NCBI RefSeq assembly: GCF_021462415.1
Contig: NZ_JAKEDS010000001.1
Span: 1,956,273-2,020,272 of the forward strand
DNA length: 64,000 bases
DNA from: Rhodohalobacter sp. 614A
Lineage (GTDB): Bacteria; Bacteroidota; Rhodothermia; Balneolales; Balneolaceae
Direction: 5' to 3'
Both the position numbers and the translations under genes were made by a program. Positions 56,500-64,000 of this stretch are shown here, piece after piece. Under the pieces are notes generated by a model. The model was not told where the DNA came from, searched no databases, and saw only the letters and a list, made by a program, of their open reading frames with translations. Positions within the stretch are counted from its first letter, which is position 1. Each line of letters begins with the position of its first letter.

Positions 56500-56530
56500 A
56501 AACCCCTCTCCCGGCCAGGAAGAGGGGTTT
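56500..56530. terminator. terminator shared by LLM gene and RND operon
   Basis: AAACCCCTCT (56500-56509) and AGAGGGGTTT (56521-56530) form a 10-bp stem with an 11-base loop. On the minus strand the stem is followed by TTTTTATTT, a good terminator for the RND operon. On the plus strand the T-run is only three bases, so it is weaker for the LLM gene. Confidence 0.85.
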
Positions 56531-56582
56531 AACTTGATCTTAGATGGGAGTTATGTAAAGATCAAGAGTTGTGTTTGGTGAA

Positions 56583-59500
56583 CTATTCACTAACCTTATT
56601 GAATTTCTGTTTGAACCATACTTTGGAGTTTACACCGATGTAGTACATGGACGGGACGAGGAACAGAGTCAGGAATGTGGCGAATCCGAGTCCGTAAATG
56701 ATGGTCCATGCCAGTGGCCCCCAGAAGTCGGCGTTATCACCTCCGAAATAGATATTTGGCTCAAAGCTTGCAAACAGACCGTAGAAGTCAATGTTCAATC
56801 CGATGGCCAACGGAATCAAACCGAGAATGGTAGAAGCGGCTGTCAATAAAACAGGGTTTAAACGTGTGGCCCCGCCTTCAATCACAGCCGTTTTCAGGTC
56901 GGCTCCCTCATTTCGTACAATGTCGATATAATCAACGAGGATAATTCCGTTTTTCACCACAATTCCGGCAACGGCAATAATACCCATCCCGGTCAATACA
57001 ACCGAAATATCCATACCGAATGTGGAAAAACCGATGAATACACCGATCAAACTAAATATCACCTGCGACATAATGATTAATGGTTTACCGATAGAGTTGA
57101 ATTGAGCAACCAATACAAGGAAGATCAATCCGACAGCTGCCACCAGGGCAACCATCAAGAATTGTCCGGTTTCTGCCTGCTCTTCCTGTTCACCGGTCAG
57201 GGAAATTTCGTATCCCTGCGGTACTTCAAAATCTTCGAGAGCCTGGCGGATCTGGGTATTAATCTCATTGGCATTGTAGCCGGCCAGCACGTTGGATGAT
57301 AACGTTGCCACGCGCTCCAAATCAATCCGGTTGATGGCACCGTAACTGGTTTCGAATCGTGGTGTAGCCACAGCTGAGATCGGTATGTAGCCGGTTGGTG
57401 TGGCCACAGTCATGTTCATAAGGTTGGTAATATTTGATCGATCTTCTTTCTGCAAGCGCAGTGTTACATCAAATTCATCCTCGTCTACCCGATAGGTGGA
57501 TATTGGTGAACCCAACAGAGCCGTTCGAATGGCACTACCTACCTGAACATTGCTGATTCCATAACTATTTGCTTTCTCATTATCGATATCTACGATGATC
57601 TCAGGATTGGTTACCTGCAGGTCTGATCGCAACTCTTCAATTCCGGCAATATTCTGATCTTCGATATAACTTTTGAATTCATCCGTCAATTCAATCAGTT
57701 GAGAAAACTCTTCCCCGGAAATTTCAATATTAATCGGTTTACCAGTTGAAGGACCCGATTGCTCTTTATCAACCGTTATAATCGTGTTTGGAATATCCTG
57801 TACATTTTCGCGGATTTCATTCAGAAGATCCTGAGTGGATACGCCATCTCGATCCTGGTAATCCACAAACTCCACACTTACTTTACTTTTTGTGGGAGAT
57901 GGGGTTGGATCGATACTGCTTGGCGGATTTGCCCCAATGGCTACGTTTGAAATCACCGATTTTACAATGGGATTGTCCTGGCCAACCACTTCATACACGC
58001 GCTCTTCAATGAGCCGGTTAACCCGGTTGGTTTCATCCAGGTCTGTACCGGCCGGCATTTCGTTGTACACGTACACAAAATTGGGATCACTTTCCGGGAA
58101 AAACACCACTTTTGGAGAAACAATCCCCAGCATGAAAATACTTACAAACAGAAACACAACCGTACTGCCTAAAATAATCCAGGGCCAGCGTCCATTGAGT
58201 ATAAACTGGATACTGTCGTGATATCCTTTCTGAAGTCTGGGAAGAGCCGATTCATTGAATTTTCGGATCATTGGTTTCAGAACAAATCGTTCAAGCACCC
58301 ATAATAAATAGATGAAAATAAGAAGGTTGGCGACAAACATTCCTCCTGTCAGGTACAGAAAAATGGCAATAACTCCAACAACTGCGGTTGCAATCCATAC
58401 AAAACGATTATCATGATAATGCTTTTGTGTGATGTGATCTTCATCATCGTTCATAAATGACACCGCAAAAACCGGGTTCATTATAAGAGCTACCAGCAGC
58501 GAGGCTACCAGCGTAAGAATCAACGTAACGGGCAGATACATCATAAATTTACCGATAATACCTCCCCAGAACAGAAGCGGAACAAACGGAGCAATTGTGG
58601 TGAGAGTCCCGGTAATAACAGGAAGTGCAATTTCACCCGCAGCTTTTTTGGCGGCTTCGATCTTGCTGAGATCGCCTTTGGTCACATGCCTGTAAATATT
58701 TTCAACGATCACAATGGCGTTATCCACAACAATTCCCAATCCCAAGATCAATGCAAAAAGAACAACCATGTTGATGGAAAAATCGATGGGAGGCATCACT
58801 GCGAATGCAATCAATGAAGAGAGCGGAATGGCCAGCCCTACAAAGACCGCATTCTGAACGCCCATGATGAACATCAATACCAGCACCACAAAAAAGAAAC
58901 CGAGAATAACGGTATTAAACAGGTTGGAAACCTGGTCTTTGGTATCCTGAGACCGATCTCCGGTGATGTTGATATGCAAATCTTCCGGGAATTGTGTTCG
59001 TTGAAGTTCTTCCACGATAGCTATACTCGCTTCGGAAGTTTCAATCAGGTTACCACCGCTTTTCTTCTTCACATTGATGGTAATTACCGGCTCGCCATTC
59101 AAACTGGCGTAACTTTCCCGGTCGGCAAAATCATCTTTAATCTCTGCGATGTCTTTCAGGTAAACTTCATTTCCCTGATTATTTTTGATGATAAGGTTTT
59201 CCAAATCACTGGCCTGTTCAATTTCGCCATCCACCCGAACAGATCGTTCCATGGCACCGATATCAAGCTGACCGGCAGAAATGGTCATATTCTTATTGAT
59301 TACCGCTGTCTGTATATCATTAAATGTAATACCAACGGCCTGCATTTTGTGCAGATCTACATTAATCTGGATTTCCCGCTCTAATGCCCCTACAATTTCA
59401 GCTTCGTTTACATCGGTGAGGCTTTCGATCTGATCTTGAATTTCATCGGCAAATTCTTTCAATTCAACCAGGTCGAAATTTCCAAACAGGTTGATGTTAA

Positions 59501-59933
59501 GAATCGGTTGGTCATCAAGGTTAAAGTCATTGACTTGCGGCTCCTGGGTAAGCTGTGCCGGAAGTTCTACCCGTGCTTTTTCGACGGCATCATTTACCTC
59601 TTGCTGAGCAACCAGTTTGTCTTTGCTTGTCTGAAATTCAATCGTAATGATTGAGGTGGCCTGCTTCGACACACTGCTGATTTCATCAATCCCGTCAATG
59701 CTTTTTAACTCCTGTTCAATCGGACGGGTAATCACATTTTCGATATCCGCCGGAGAAGCCCCCGCATAAATGGTAACTACATTAAAAATAGGGATTTCCA
59801 CTTCAGGAAACGACTCTTTCGGCAACGTAACATATGCAAAAACGCCGATGAGTGTTATCAAAACTGTCAGCAAATAAACCGTTGTACGGTTGTTGATTGC
59901 CAGACTGGAAAGTTTAAATTCTTTAAAATTCAT
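56583..59933 (-). CDS. RND efflux pump inner-membrane transporter
   Basis: The 1116 residues are the AcrB/MexB/CzcA size and show two repeated halves. AYVTLPKESFPEVEIPIFNVVTIYAGASPADIENVITRPIE at about 30-70 starts the first porter domain. VLFALILGLGIVVDNAIVIVENIYRHV around 400 carries the usual Asp in TM4, and IIAVAGIVVKNGIILVDYIDIVR the equivalent region in the second half. It should expel drugs or lipophilic compounds with proton energy. It is the last gene of the tetR-tolC-MFP-RND operon. Confidence 0.95.
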   Translation of the reverse strand: MNFKEFKLSSLAINNRTTVYLLTVLITLIGVFAYVTLPKESFPEVEIPIFNVVTIYAGASPADIENVITRPIEQELKSIDGIDEISSVSKQATSIITIEFQTSKDKLVAQQEVNDAVEKARVELPAQLTQEPQVNDFNLDDQPILNINLFGNFDLVELKEFADEIQDQIESLTDVNEAEIVGALEREIQINVDLHKMQAVGITFNDIQTAVINKNMTISAGQLDIGAMERSVRVDGEIEQASDLENLIIKNNQGNEVYLKDIAEIKDDFADRESYASLNGEPVITINVKKKSGGNLIETSEASIAIVEELQRTQFPEDLHINITGDRSQDTKDQVSNLFNTVILGFFFVVLVLMFIMGVQNAVFVGLAIPLSSLIAFAVMPPIDFSINMVVLFALILGLGIVVDNAIVIVENIYRHVTKGDLSKIEAAKKAAGEIALPVITGTLTTIAPFVPLLFWGGIIGKFMMYLPVTLILTLVASLLVALIMNPVFAVSFMNDDEDHITQKHYHDNRFVWIATAVVGVIAIFLYLTGGMFVANLLIFIYLLWVLERFVLKPMIRKFNESALPRLQKGYHDSIQFILNGRWPWIILGSTVVFLFVSIFMLGIVSPKVVFFPESDPNFVYVYNEMPAGTDLDETNRVNRLIEERVYEVVGQDNPIVKSVISNVAIGANPPSSIDPTPSPTKSKVSVEFVDYQDRDGVSTQDLLNEIRENVQDIPNTIITVDKEQSGPSTGKPINIEISGEEFSQLIELTDEFKSYIEDQNIAGIEELRSDLQVTNPEIIVDIDNEKANSYGISNVQVGSAIRTALLGSPISTYRVDEDEFDVTLRLQKEDRSNITNLMNMTVATPTGYIPISAVATPRFETSYGAINRIDLERVATLSSNVLAGYNANEINTQIRQALEDFEVPQGYEISLTGEQEEQAETGQFLMVALVAAVGLIFLVLVAQFNSIGKPLIIMSQVIFSLIGVFIGFSTFGMDISVVLTGMGIIAVAGIVVKNGIILVDYIDIVRNEGADLKTAVIEGGATRLNPVLLTAASTILGLIPLAIGLNIDFYGLFASFEPNIYFGGDNADFWGPLAWTIIYGLGFATFLTLFLVPSMYYIGVNSKVWFKQKFNKVSE

Positions 59934-59952
59934 GTCTTAAATGCTCTTGCAA

Positions 59953-61011
59953 TTAATTTTCTTGAATCGAAATTGGACTGTCATCAGAAAGGTTTGCATA
60001 CCCGGCTGTGATTAACATATCGCCCGGCTCCAATCCTTCTGTAATGACCTGGTCATTTTCGTAATTATAACCGGTGGTAACTTCTCTGTTTACAGCTACC
60101 CAACCGTTTTCGGTTTCTTCAGCAATGAATACAAAGCTTTTATCATTGGCCTGCTGAACAGCATTAATAGGAACCACAATCTGATCATTTTGCGTGATGT
60201 CATTAATGCTGACTTTAGCCATCATATTTGGCCGGATATTTTCGCTGTCGTTTGAGATATAAACCTCAATGCCAAATGTTCGGTTTGAAGGATTGATGGC
60301 CTTGCTAACCACATCCAGTTTTTTATGAATGGTTTCATCGAGGCTGGGAAAGCTGATTTTTACACTATCGGTTTGTTCAATCCGGGTGATATATGCTTCC
60401 GAAACCTGTGCGGTAACTTTCAGTGCGTCTGAATTTGCCAATTGAAAAACCGGAGCTGAAGGGCCAACAGTCTCCCCAACTTTCAGATCCACTCGGTCTA
60501 CCGTTCCGGAGATGGTAGCGCGGATGGTGTAATTTTCATACTGCTCGGTTAACGTAGCCAATTGATTCTGGGCAGATTCATACTGAGTTTTTGCCTGCAG
60601 GAATTCCACTTCAGAGCCAATATTCTTTTCCCGAAGATTTTGCTGTCGTTCGTAGAGTGTTTCTGCCAAATCAAGTTGGGTTTCCACTTCCTGAATCTGG
60701 CTGCGGGTAATTTCACCGTCGAGGCGGGCCAGAACATCTCCTTTTTGAACCTGGTCGCCGGTACGAACCAGTATTTCCTCCACAGTTGCAGTGGTTTTTG
60801 GGGTAATCATAATTGTTTTATCCGATTCCACAGTCCCCTGGATATTTACATAGTGTTTGAAATCAGAAAGTTGTAGTTCCTGAACATAAACCGGAATTGT
60901 TCGGGTGGTTTCACTTTCGCTGTTCTCGGTTTGATCGCCATTACCACAGGCTGTAATCAATAAAAACAGCGACAAGATTGAGAGTTGGAATTTCATAGTT
61001 GTAAGGTTCAT
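59953..61011 (-). CDS. RND efflux membrane-fusion protein
   Basis: The 352 residues have a lipoprotein signal (LSLFLLITACGNGDQ), then the barrel-sandwich hybrid VEEILVRTGDQVQKGDVLARLDGEITRSQIQEVETQLDLAETLYERQQNL with the coiled-coil hairpin, then TIRATISGTVDRVDLKVGETVG, the beta-barrel and the membrane-proximal domain. It joins the RND pump to the outer-membrane channel. It is 19 bases before the pump gene and 1 base after the TolC gene. HlyD-like. Confidence 0.94.
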   Translation of the reverse strand: MNLTTMKFQLSILSLFLLITACGNGDQTENSESETTRTIPVYVQELQLSDFKHYVNIQGTVESDKTIMITPKTTATVEEILVRTGDQVQKGDVLARLDGEITRSQIQEVETQLDLAETLYERQQNLREKNIGSEVEFLQAKTQYESAQNQLATLTEQYENYTIRATISGTVDRVDLKVGETVGPSAPVFQLANSDALKVTAQVSEAYITRIEQTDSVKISFPSLDETIHKKLDVVSKAINPSNRTFGIEVYISNDSENIRPNMMAKVSINDITQNDQIVVPINAVQQANDKSFVFIAEETENGWVAVNREVTTGYNYENDQVITEGLEPGDMLITAGYANLSDDSPISIQEN

Positions 61012-61012
61012 A

Positions 61013-62548
61013 TTAGTTGAGTTCTATATTATTTTTAATTTCCTGTACATCTTTTCCTACAAAGGGCACCTGGCCAAGAGCCTGATCATATTGTGCTTTG
61101 GCATTCAGATAGTTGAAGACTGTTTGCGCGTAGCTATTTTCGGCCTGGCGAAGCTGTAGATCGGCATCGGTTACTTCTGCCTGGGAGCCAACCCCGTTTT
61201 GGTATCTTACCAATGCCCGCTCATAACCCTCACGGGCCTGTTCCAAAACGTTTTCTTGAGCTTCAATTGTCTCAAATGCTTGTTCAATCCCCTGCTGTGC
61301 CGAGAGAATTTCTTTGCGTGCAGTTTGTTTGGTTTGATTTTCCTGTATTTCCAGATCTTTCAATTGAATCTTTGTTCGCTCGATTGCAGCATCTCGGCTG
61401 AAGCCCTGGAATATAGGAACACTCAGGCTCAGCATTACAGTTTGCGAGCGTGCCCGTTGATCTTCCGTCCCAAAGAAATTTGGAGTTCCGGGTTGGGAAG
61501 CTGTCCACTGGAGATTGTAGTTCGCAGAAAGCGTTGGCAGATATTGGCTTCTCTGAGCTTTTAATTGCCGGTCTTGTAACTGCTGCTGAACACCAAGGAT
61601 TCGGAGATCTCCGCGAAGATCAAATGCCTGCTGGGCGAGAAGTGAATCCCGTTCAAGCTGGATAGGTACGGATTTGTCCACTTTTTTGAGGGATTCATTC
61701 GCTTCCGATTCAACCGTGGCAGTAAAAATGTTATATGTATTCAACTCGCCTTTCAGGTCAATGGGCAGGTGGAGGGGTAGTCCAAGAATGTCAAGCAGTT
61801 CGCGTTTGGCGGTGTTTACTGAAAAACGCGCACCGGTTAATTGCGGTTGCAAATTACCGAGTTGAACTTCCAGTTGGGTGACGGCATAATCATCCACAAA
61901 ACCCTCTTCATATCGTCCTTGAGTATCATTCAGATTATCTTCAATCCGGCTCATCTGTGCTTCAATCAGGCGAACCTGTTCTTTGGCAATTAATACCTGA
62001 TGGTACGCCAACCGGGTTTGTGTTACCACTCCCTGTGAGGTCGCCCGCAGATTTTCCGACTGAGCCGCTTTATAAACTTCCGAACTGCTGATTCCCACAA
62101 AAGCCTGTCCGCTGAAAATAGTCTGGGAAACGGATAAACCTCCCTGCCAGTTATTGTCCGTACCAAAAGCAACGGGCATTAAATCATTTGGATCCGCTTC
62201 GGGATCAAAAATTACGGCCGGAATAAAATTCACCGGTACCTCAAGGTTCCGGGTGTAGTTAGCAGAGGCGGAAACGCTTGGCATCACCTCGCTCCATGCG
62301 GTTCGTACTTGTTGATCGGCATCCCGAACGGTAAGCAGTGCCCGTTTCATTTGCGTATTGTTTGCAAGTGCTATTTGAATGGCTTGGGTGAGGTCAATCA
62401 CGGGGCCATTATTCAAGCTATCCGGCACAGCTGTCGTATTTTGTGCAACAGCTATTTGAGAAGCCATTGCCACAATTATAACCAAGGCAACCGATTTCAA
62501 ATAAAGGGTGAAAGAGTTAAGATTTATTTTCAAGTGTTTGATATTCAT
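61013..62548 (-). CDS. TolC-family outer-membrane efflux channel
   Basis: The 511 residues start with a signal peptide (ALVIIVAMASQIAVAQ) and show two TolC repeats: LTQAIQIALANNTQMKRALLTVRDADQQVRTAWSEVMPSVSASANYTR in the first half and EIQENQTKQTARKEILSAQQGIEQAF in the second, ending NYLNAKAQYDQALGQVP. It forms the trimeric exit duct of the pump. Its start overlaps the tetR stop by four bases (ATGA), so it is co-translated with the regulator gene. Confidence 0.95.
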   Translation of the reverse strand: MNIKHLKINLNSFTLYLKSVALVIIVAMASQIAVAQNTTAVPDSLNNGPVIDLTQAIQIALANNTQMKRALLTVRDADQQVRTAWSEVMPSVSASANYTRNLEVPVNFIPAVIFDPEADPNDLMPVAFGTDNNWQGGLSVSQTIFSGQAFVGISSSEVYKAAQSENLRATSQGVVTQTRLAYHQVLIAKEQVRLIEAQMSRIEDNLNDTQGRYEEGFVDDYAVTQLEVQLGNLQPQLTGARFSVNTAKRELLDILGLPLHLPIDLKGELNTYNIFTATVESEANESLKKVDKSVPIQLERDSLLAQQAFDLRGDLRILGVQQQLQDRQLKAQRSQYLPTLSANYNLQWTASQPGTPNFFGTEDQRARSQTVMLSLSVPIFQGFSRDAAIERTKIQLKDLEIQENQTKQTARKEILSAQQGIEQAFETIEAQENVLEQAREGYERALVRYQNGVGSQAEVTDADLQLRQAENSYAQTVFNYLNAKAQYDQALGQVPFVGKDVQEIKNNIELN

Positions 62549-63222
62549 TTCTGTTCAGTTTTTCGATCCGTATCAATTTGATTTAACAGTGCGTCTATAA
62601 AAAGTTTTAGCATGCTGTGAATGGTGAGATTGTGTTCATCCATTACTTTGTTTATATGGCTTTGAGTGTTACTGAGGTGAAACTGTAAAATGCCCCGCAT
62701 AATGAAACCAATTTGGATAGCCAGGATTTTGGGTTCAATCGTAGAGGGTATACTTCCGTCCTGAATGCCGATCTGCAGGGCTCGTGTCAAAACTACGCGG
62801 AGTTCACTTTCAACCTCTTCAATGTCTTCAACATCAGTGGGTTCAACCTGACTTGAATGTTGGGCAAGAGCTTTGCTCAGAACCTTTTTTTCTTCCATAA
62901 ATGCTAAGAAACTTTCCGCCATTTTCTTCACAAGTACAGCTCCCGGTTCATCCTGCTGAATGATTTTCATGAACTCTTCACTCAGAGTCCGGATGCTTTC
63001 TCTGCGAATAGCCCTGAAAAGTGCGGATTTATCTTTAAAGTAGAAGTAAAGAGTGCCTTTACTAAGCTCTGCCCGTTCCGCAATTTCGTCCATCGTGGTT
63101 TTTTCAAACCCATGCTCTTGAATTGATTCAATGGCGGCGAGCAATATTTGCTCCCTGCGGTTTTCCTGTTTTCTCGATGCCTTATTACTGGTTTTCATTT
63201 TTTTTGAATCTCGATTTTTCAT
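62545..63222 (-). CDS. TetR-family transcriptional repressor of the RND operon
   Basis: The 225 residues carry the TetR helix-turn-helix, ILLAAIESIQEHGFEKTTMDEIAERAELSKGTLYFYFKDKSALFRAIRRE (about 27-76), followed by a ligand-binding helical half. A basic Lys/Arg-rich N-terminus precedes it. It is the first gene of the operon with the tolC, fusion and pump genes, so it probably controls its own synthesis and the pump, released by a drug. Candidate operators are at 63244-63261 and 63302-63319. Confidence 0.95.
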   Translation of the reverse strand: MKNRDSKKMKTSNKASRKQENRREQILLAAIESIQEHGFEKTTMDEIAERAELSKGTLYFYFKDKSALFRAIRRESIRTLSEEFMKIIQQDEPGAVLVKKMAESFLAFMEEKKVLSKALAQHSSQVEPTDVEDIEEVESELRVVLTRALQIGIQDGSIPSTIEPKILAIQIGFIMRGILQFHLSNTQSHINKVMDEHNLTIHSMLKLFIDALLNQIDTDRKTEQK

Positions 63223-63243
63223 TCATTCTTCTGGTGTAATTTT

Positions 63244-63261
63244 ACTAACTGTACTGTCAGT
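63244..63261. promoter_or_regulatory. imperfect palindromic operator upstream of tetR
   Basis: The 18 bases read ACTAACTGTACTGTCAGT, with 14 of 18 positions symmetrical. They lie 22 bases before the tetR start on the minus strand, between a TTGACA-like -35 (63277-63282 complement) and the start, so a repressor bound here would block the promoter. TetR-type operators of this kind are common in the group. Confidence 0.5.
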
Positions 63262-63301
63262 CAATGAATGAGTCATGTCAAAGATATCATTATTTCAATT
63301 A

Positions 63302-63319
63302 GTTTACTAATTAGTAAAC
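63302..63319. promoter_or_regulatory. perfect 18-bp palindromic operator
   Basis: GTTTACTAATTAGTAAAC is its own reverse complement. A further GTAAAC follows at 63323-63328. The site is 80 bases upstream of tetR and 180 bases downstream of the MarR/GbsR gene stop on the minus strand. TetR- or MarR/GbsR-type dimers bind such sequences. Confidence 0.65.
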
Positions 63320-63499
63320 AAAGTAAACTTACGAATATTCTATGCTGATGTTGCAGAAAAGGTGATTTTTTTTCTGACAATCTAATAAAAAAGTGATGGT
63401 AGCGGTTTTTTAAAGACTTAAGGCAGATTGGCGGACAGGTATGTCTTTAAAAAAATTTTACAGTTTTTTAACTCTCAGTAGAAAAAGAAGAGGTGTATA

Positions 63500-63970
63500 T
63501 CAGAAATTGTGTTCTTTTTTGAATTTTTCAATTAATACTGGGAATTCTCTTGAGAGGAATGTGTGAAATTTAAACATCCGATCAAGCCGGTACGGGTCCG
63601 TTCCTTTTTTTTCCTTTACAAGTTCCAAAGCCTTTCCGGAGATATCCTTCAGGTCGGTAACCAATTGCATCTGTCGTTCCATAAAATCGGTTACCGACCC
63701 TTCTCGAATGCGAAAATAGATTTGCCGTTCTCCTGTAATTCTCACTTTCTCAATCAGGCCCGCTTCAAGTAACATTCGGGTAATATTACTAACGGAAGCC
63801 TTACTGATTCCAAGGTTATCCATCAGGTCAGGAAACGACTGATGAGGAGGGTCGCAAATCAAGAGCCAGCCAAGTATTTGCCCATAAATTCGGGGATGCC
63901 CAATCTGCTCCATTTTAAGACTGAATTCATCCACAAAATCTATTTTGCTCGCATAACATTCTTCGCTCAT
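63500..63970 (-). CDS. MarR/GbsR-family transcriptional regulator
   Basis: The 156 residues are a winged-helix regulator: IYGQILGWLLICDPPHQSFPDLMDNLGISKASVSNITRMLLEAGLIEKVRITGERQIYFRI, the GbsR-type arrangement, with helical ends for dimerisation. It is transcribed in the same direction as tetR, 277 bases away, and may control the efflux operon or its own gene. The start at 63970 lies near the window end; no upstream neighbour is visible. Confidence 0.93.
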   Translation of the reverse strand: MSEECYASKIDFVDEFSLKMEQIGHPRIYGQILGWLLICDPPHQSFPDLMDNLGISKASVSNITRMLLEAGLIEKVRITGERQIYFRIREGSVTDFMERQMQLVTDLKDISGKALELVKEKKGTDPYRLDRMFKFHTFLSREFPVLIEKFKKEHNF

Positions 63971-64000
63971 AAATATTGATTCCTGATTGAGTATGAAAAT

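Overview
The window reads as chromosomal DNA of a free-living, moderately AT-rich member of the Bacteroidota/Rhodothermota/Balneolota group. This is inferred from gene content: a TonB-dependent receptor paired with a DUF4374 lipoprotein and a PepSY protein, a GH97 enzyme, a secreted GH9 cellulase, lipoprotein imelysins, a HisKA_2-type sensor kinase, and genes that often lack a strong Shine-Dalgarno site. I cannot name the genus. No rRNA, tRNA or CRISPR array was seen.

Layout. 1-5.1 kb: replicative helicase dnaB (minus) with DnaA-box-like sites upstream, an aldo/keto reductase and an orphan PAS histidine kinase. 5.4-8.7 kb: a small cysteine-containing protein, then a TPP riboswitch in front of four translationally coupled genes (methyltransferase, HypE/AIR-synthase-like kinase, divergent ThiE, Trm112-like zinc protein). 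8.8-10.5 kb: ferritin and a second aldo/keto reductase. 10.7-17.1 kb: an AT-richer accessory island. It holds a glycosyltransferase gene (split by a frame change) and a convergent Mrr-nuclease/STAND-ATPase/TPR gene (also split), bounded by a perfect 30-bp inverted repeat that covers the leader and start codon of both genes, with a tyrosine recombinase gene immediately outside. I read this as a probable invertible 5.4-kb switch and regard it as the most interesting object here.

17.3-22.5 kb: a sugar-acid dehydratase (IlvD/Edd family) and a secreted GH2 beta-galactosidase. 22.6-28.9 kb: a co-directional carbonyl/aldehyde-detoxification cluster (Tat-tagged aldo/keto reductase, AraC regulator, zinc alcohol dehydrogenase, aldo/keto reductase, cupin, tautomerase, DUF2255, SDR). 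28.9-29.3 kb: two 111-bp palindromic repeats and the C-terminal remnant of another aldo/keto reductase. 29.3-36.6 kb: an outer-membrane-type protein, a hexapeptide acetyltransferase, a GH97 glycosidase, a second AraC/cupin pair and a GH9 endoglucanase. 36.7-45.7 kb: an iron-linked locus in two divergent arms, imelysin-dihaem cytochrome-imelysin on the minus strand and TonB receptor-DUF4374-PepSY on the plus strand, sharing a 230-bp regulatory gap with an AT-rich palindrome.

45.7-51.9 kb: NUDIX hydrolase, APC permease, a BON-domain protein, an AraC/GyrI-like regulator and a large FtsX/MacB-type permease. 52-56.5 kb: a periplasmic sugar-oxidation set (TIM-barrel isomerase/epimerase, GMC oxidoreductase and its Tat-borne small subunit) and a luciferase-like monooxygenase. 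56.6-63.2 kb: a complete RND efflux operon (tetR, tolC-like, membrane fusion, RND pump) with palindromic operators upstream, and finally a MarR/GbsR-type regulator.

The genes fit a polysaccharide-degrading heterotroph that imports iron through TonB receptors and invests in carbonyl-stress and drug-efflux functions. Domain calls come from recognising motifs by eye; no database search was run.
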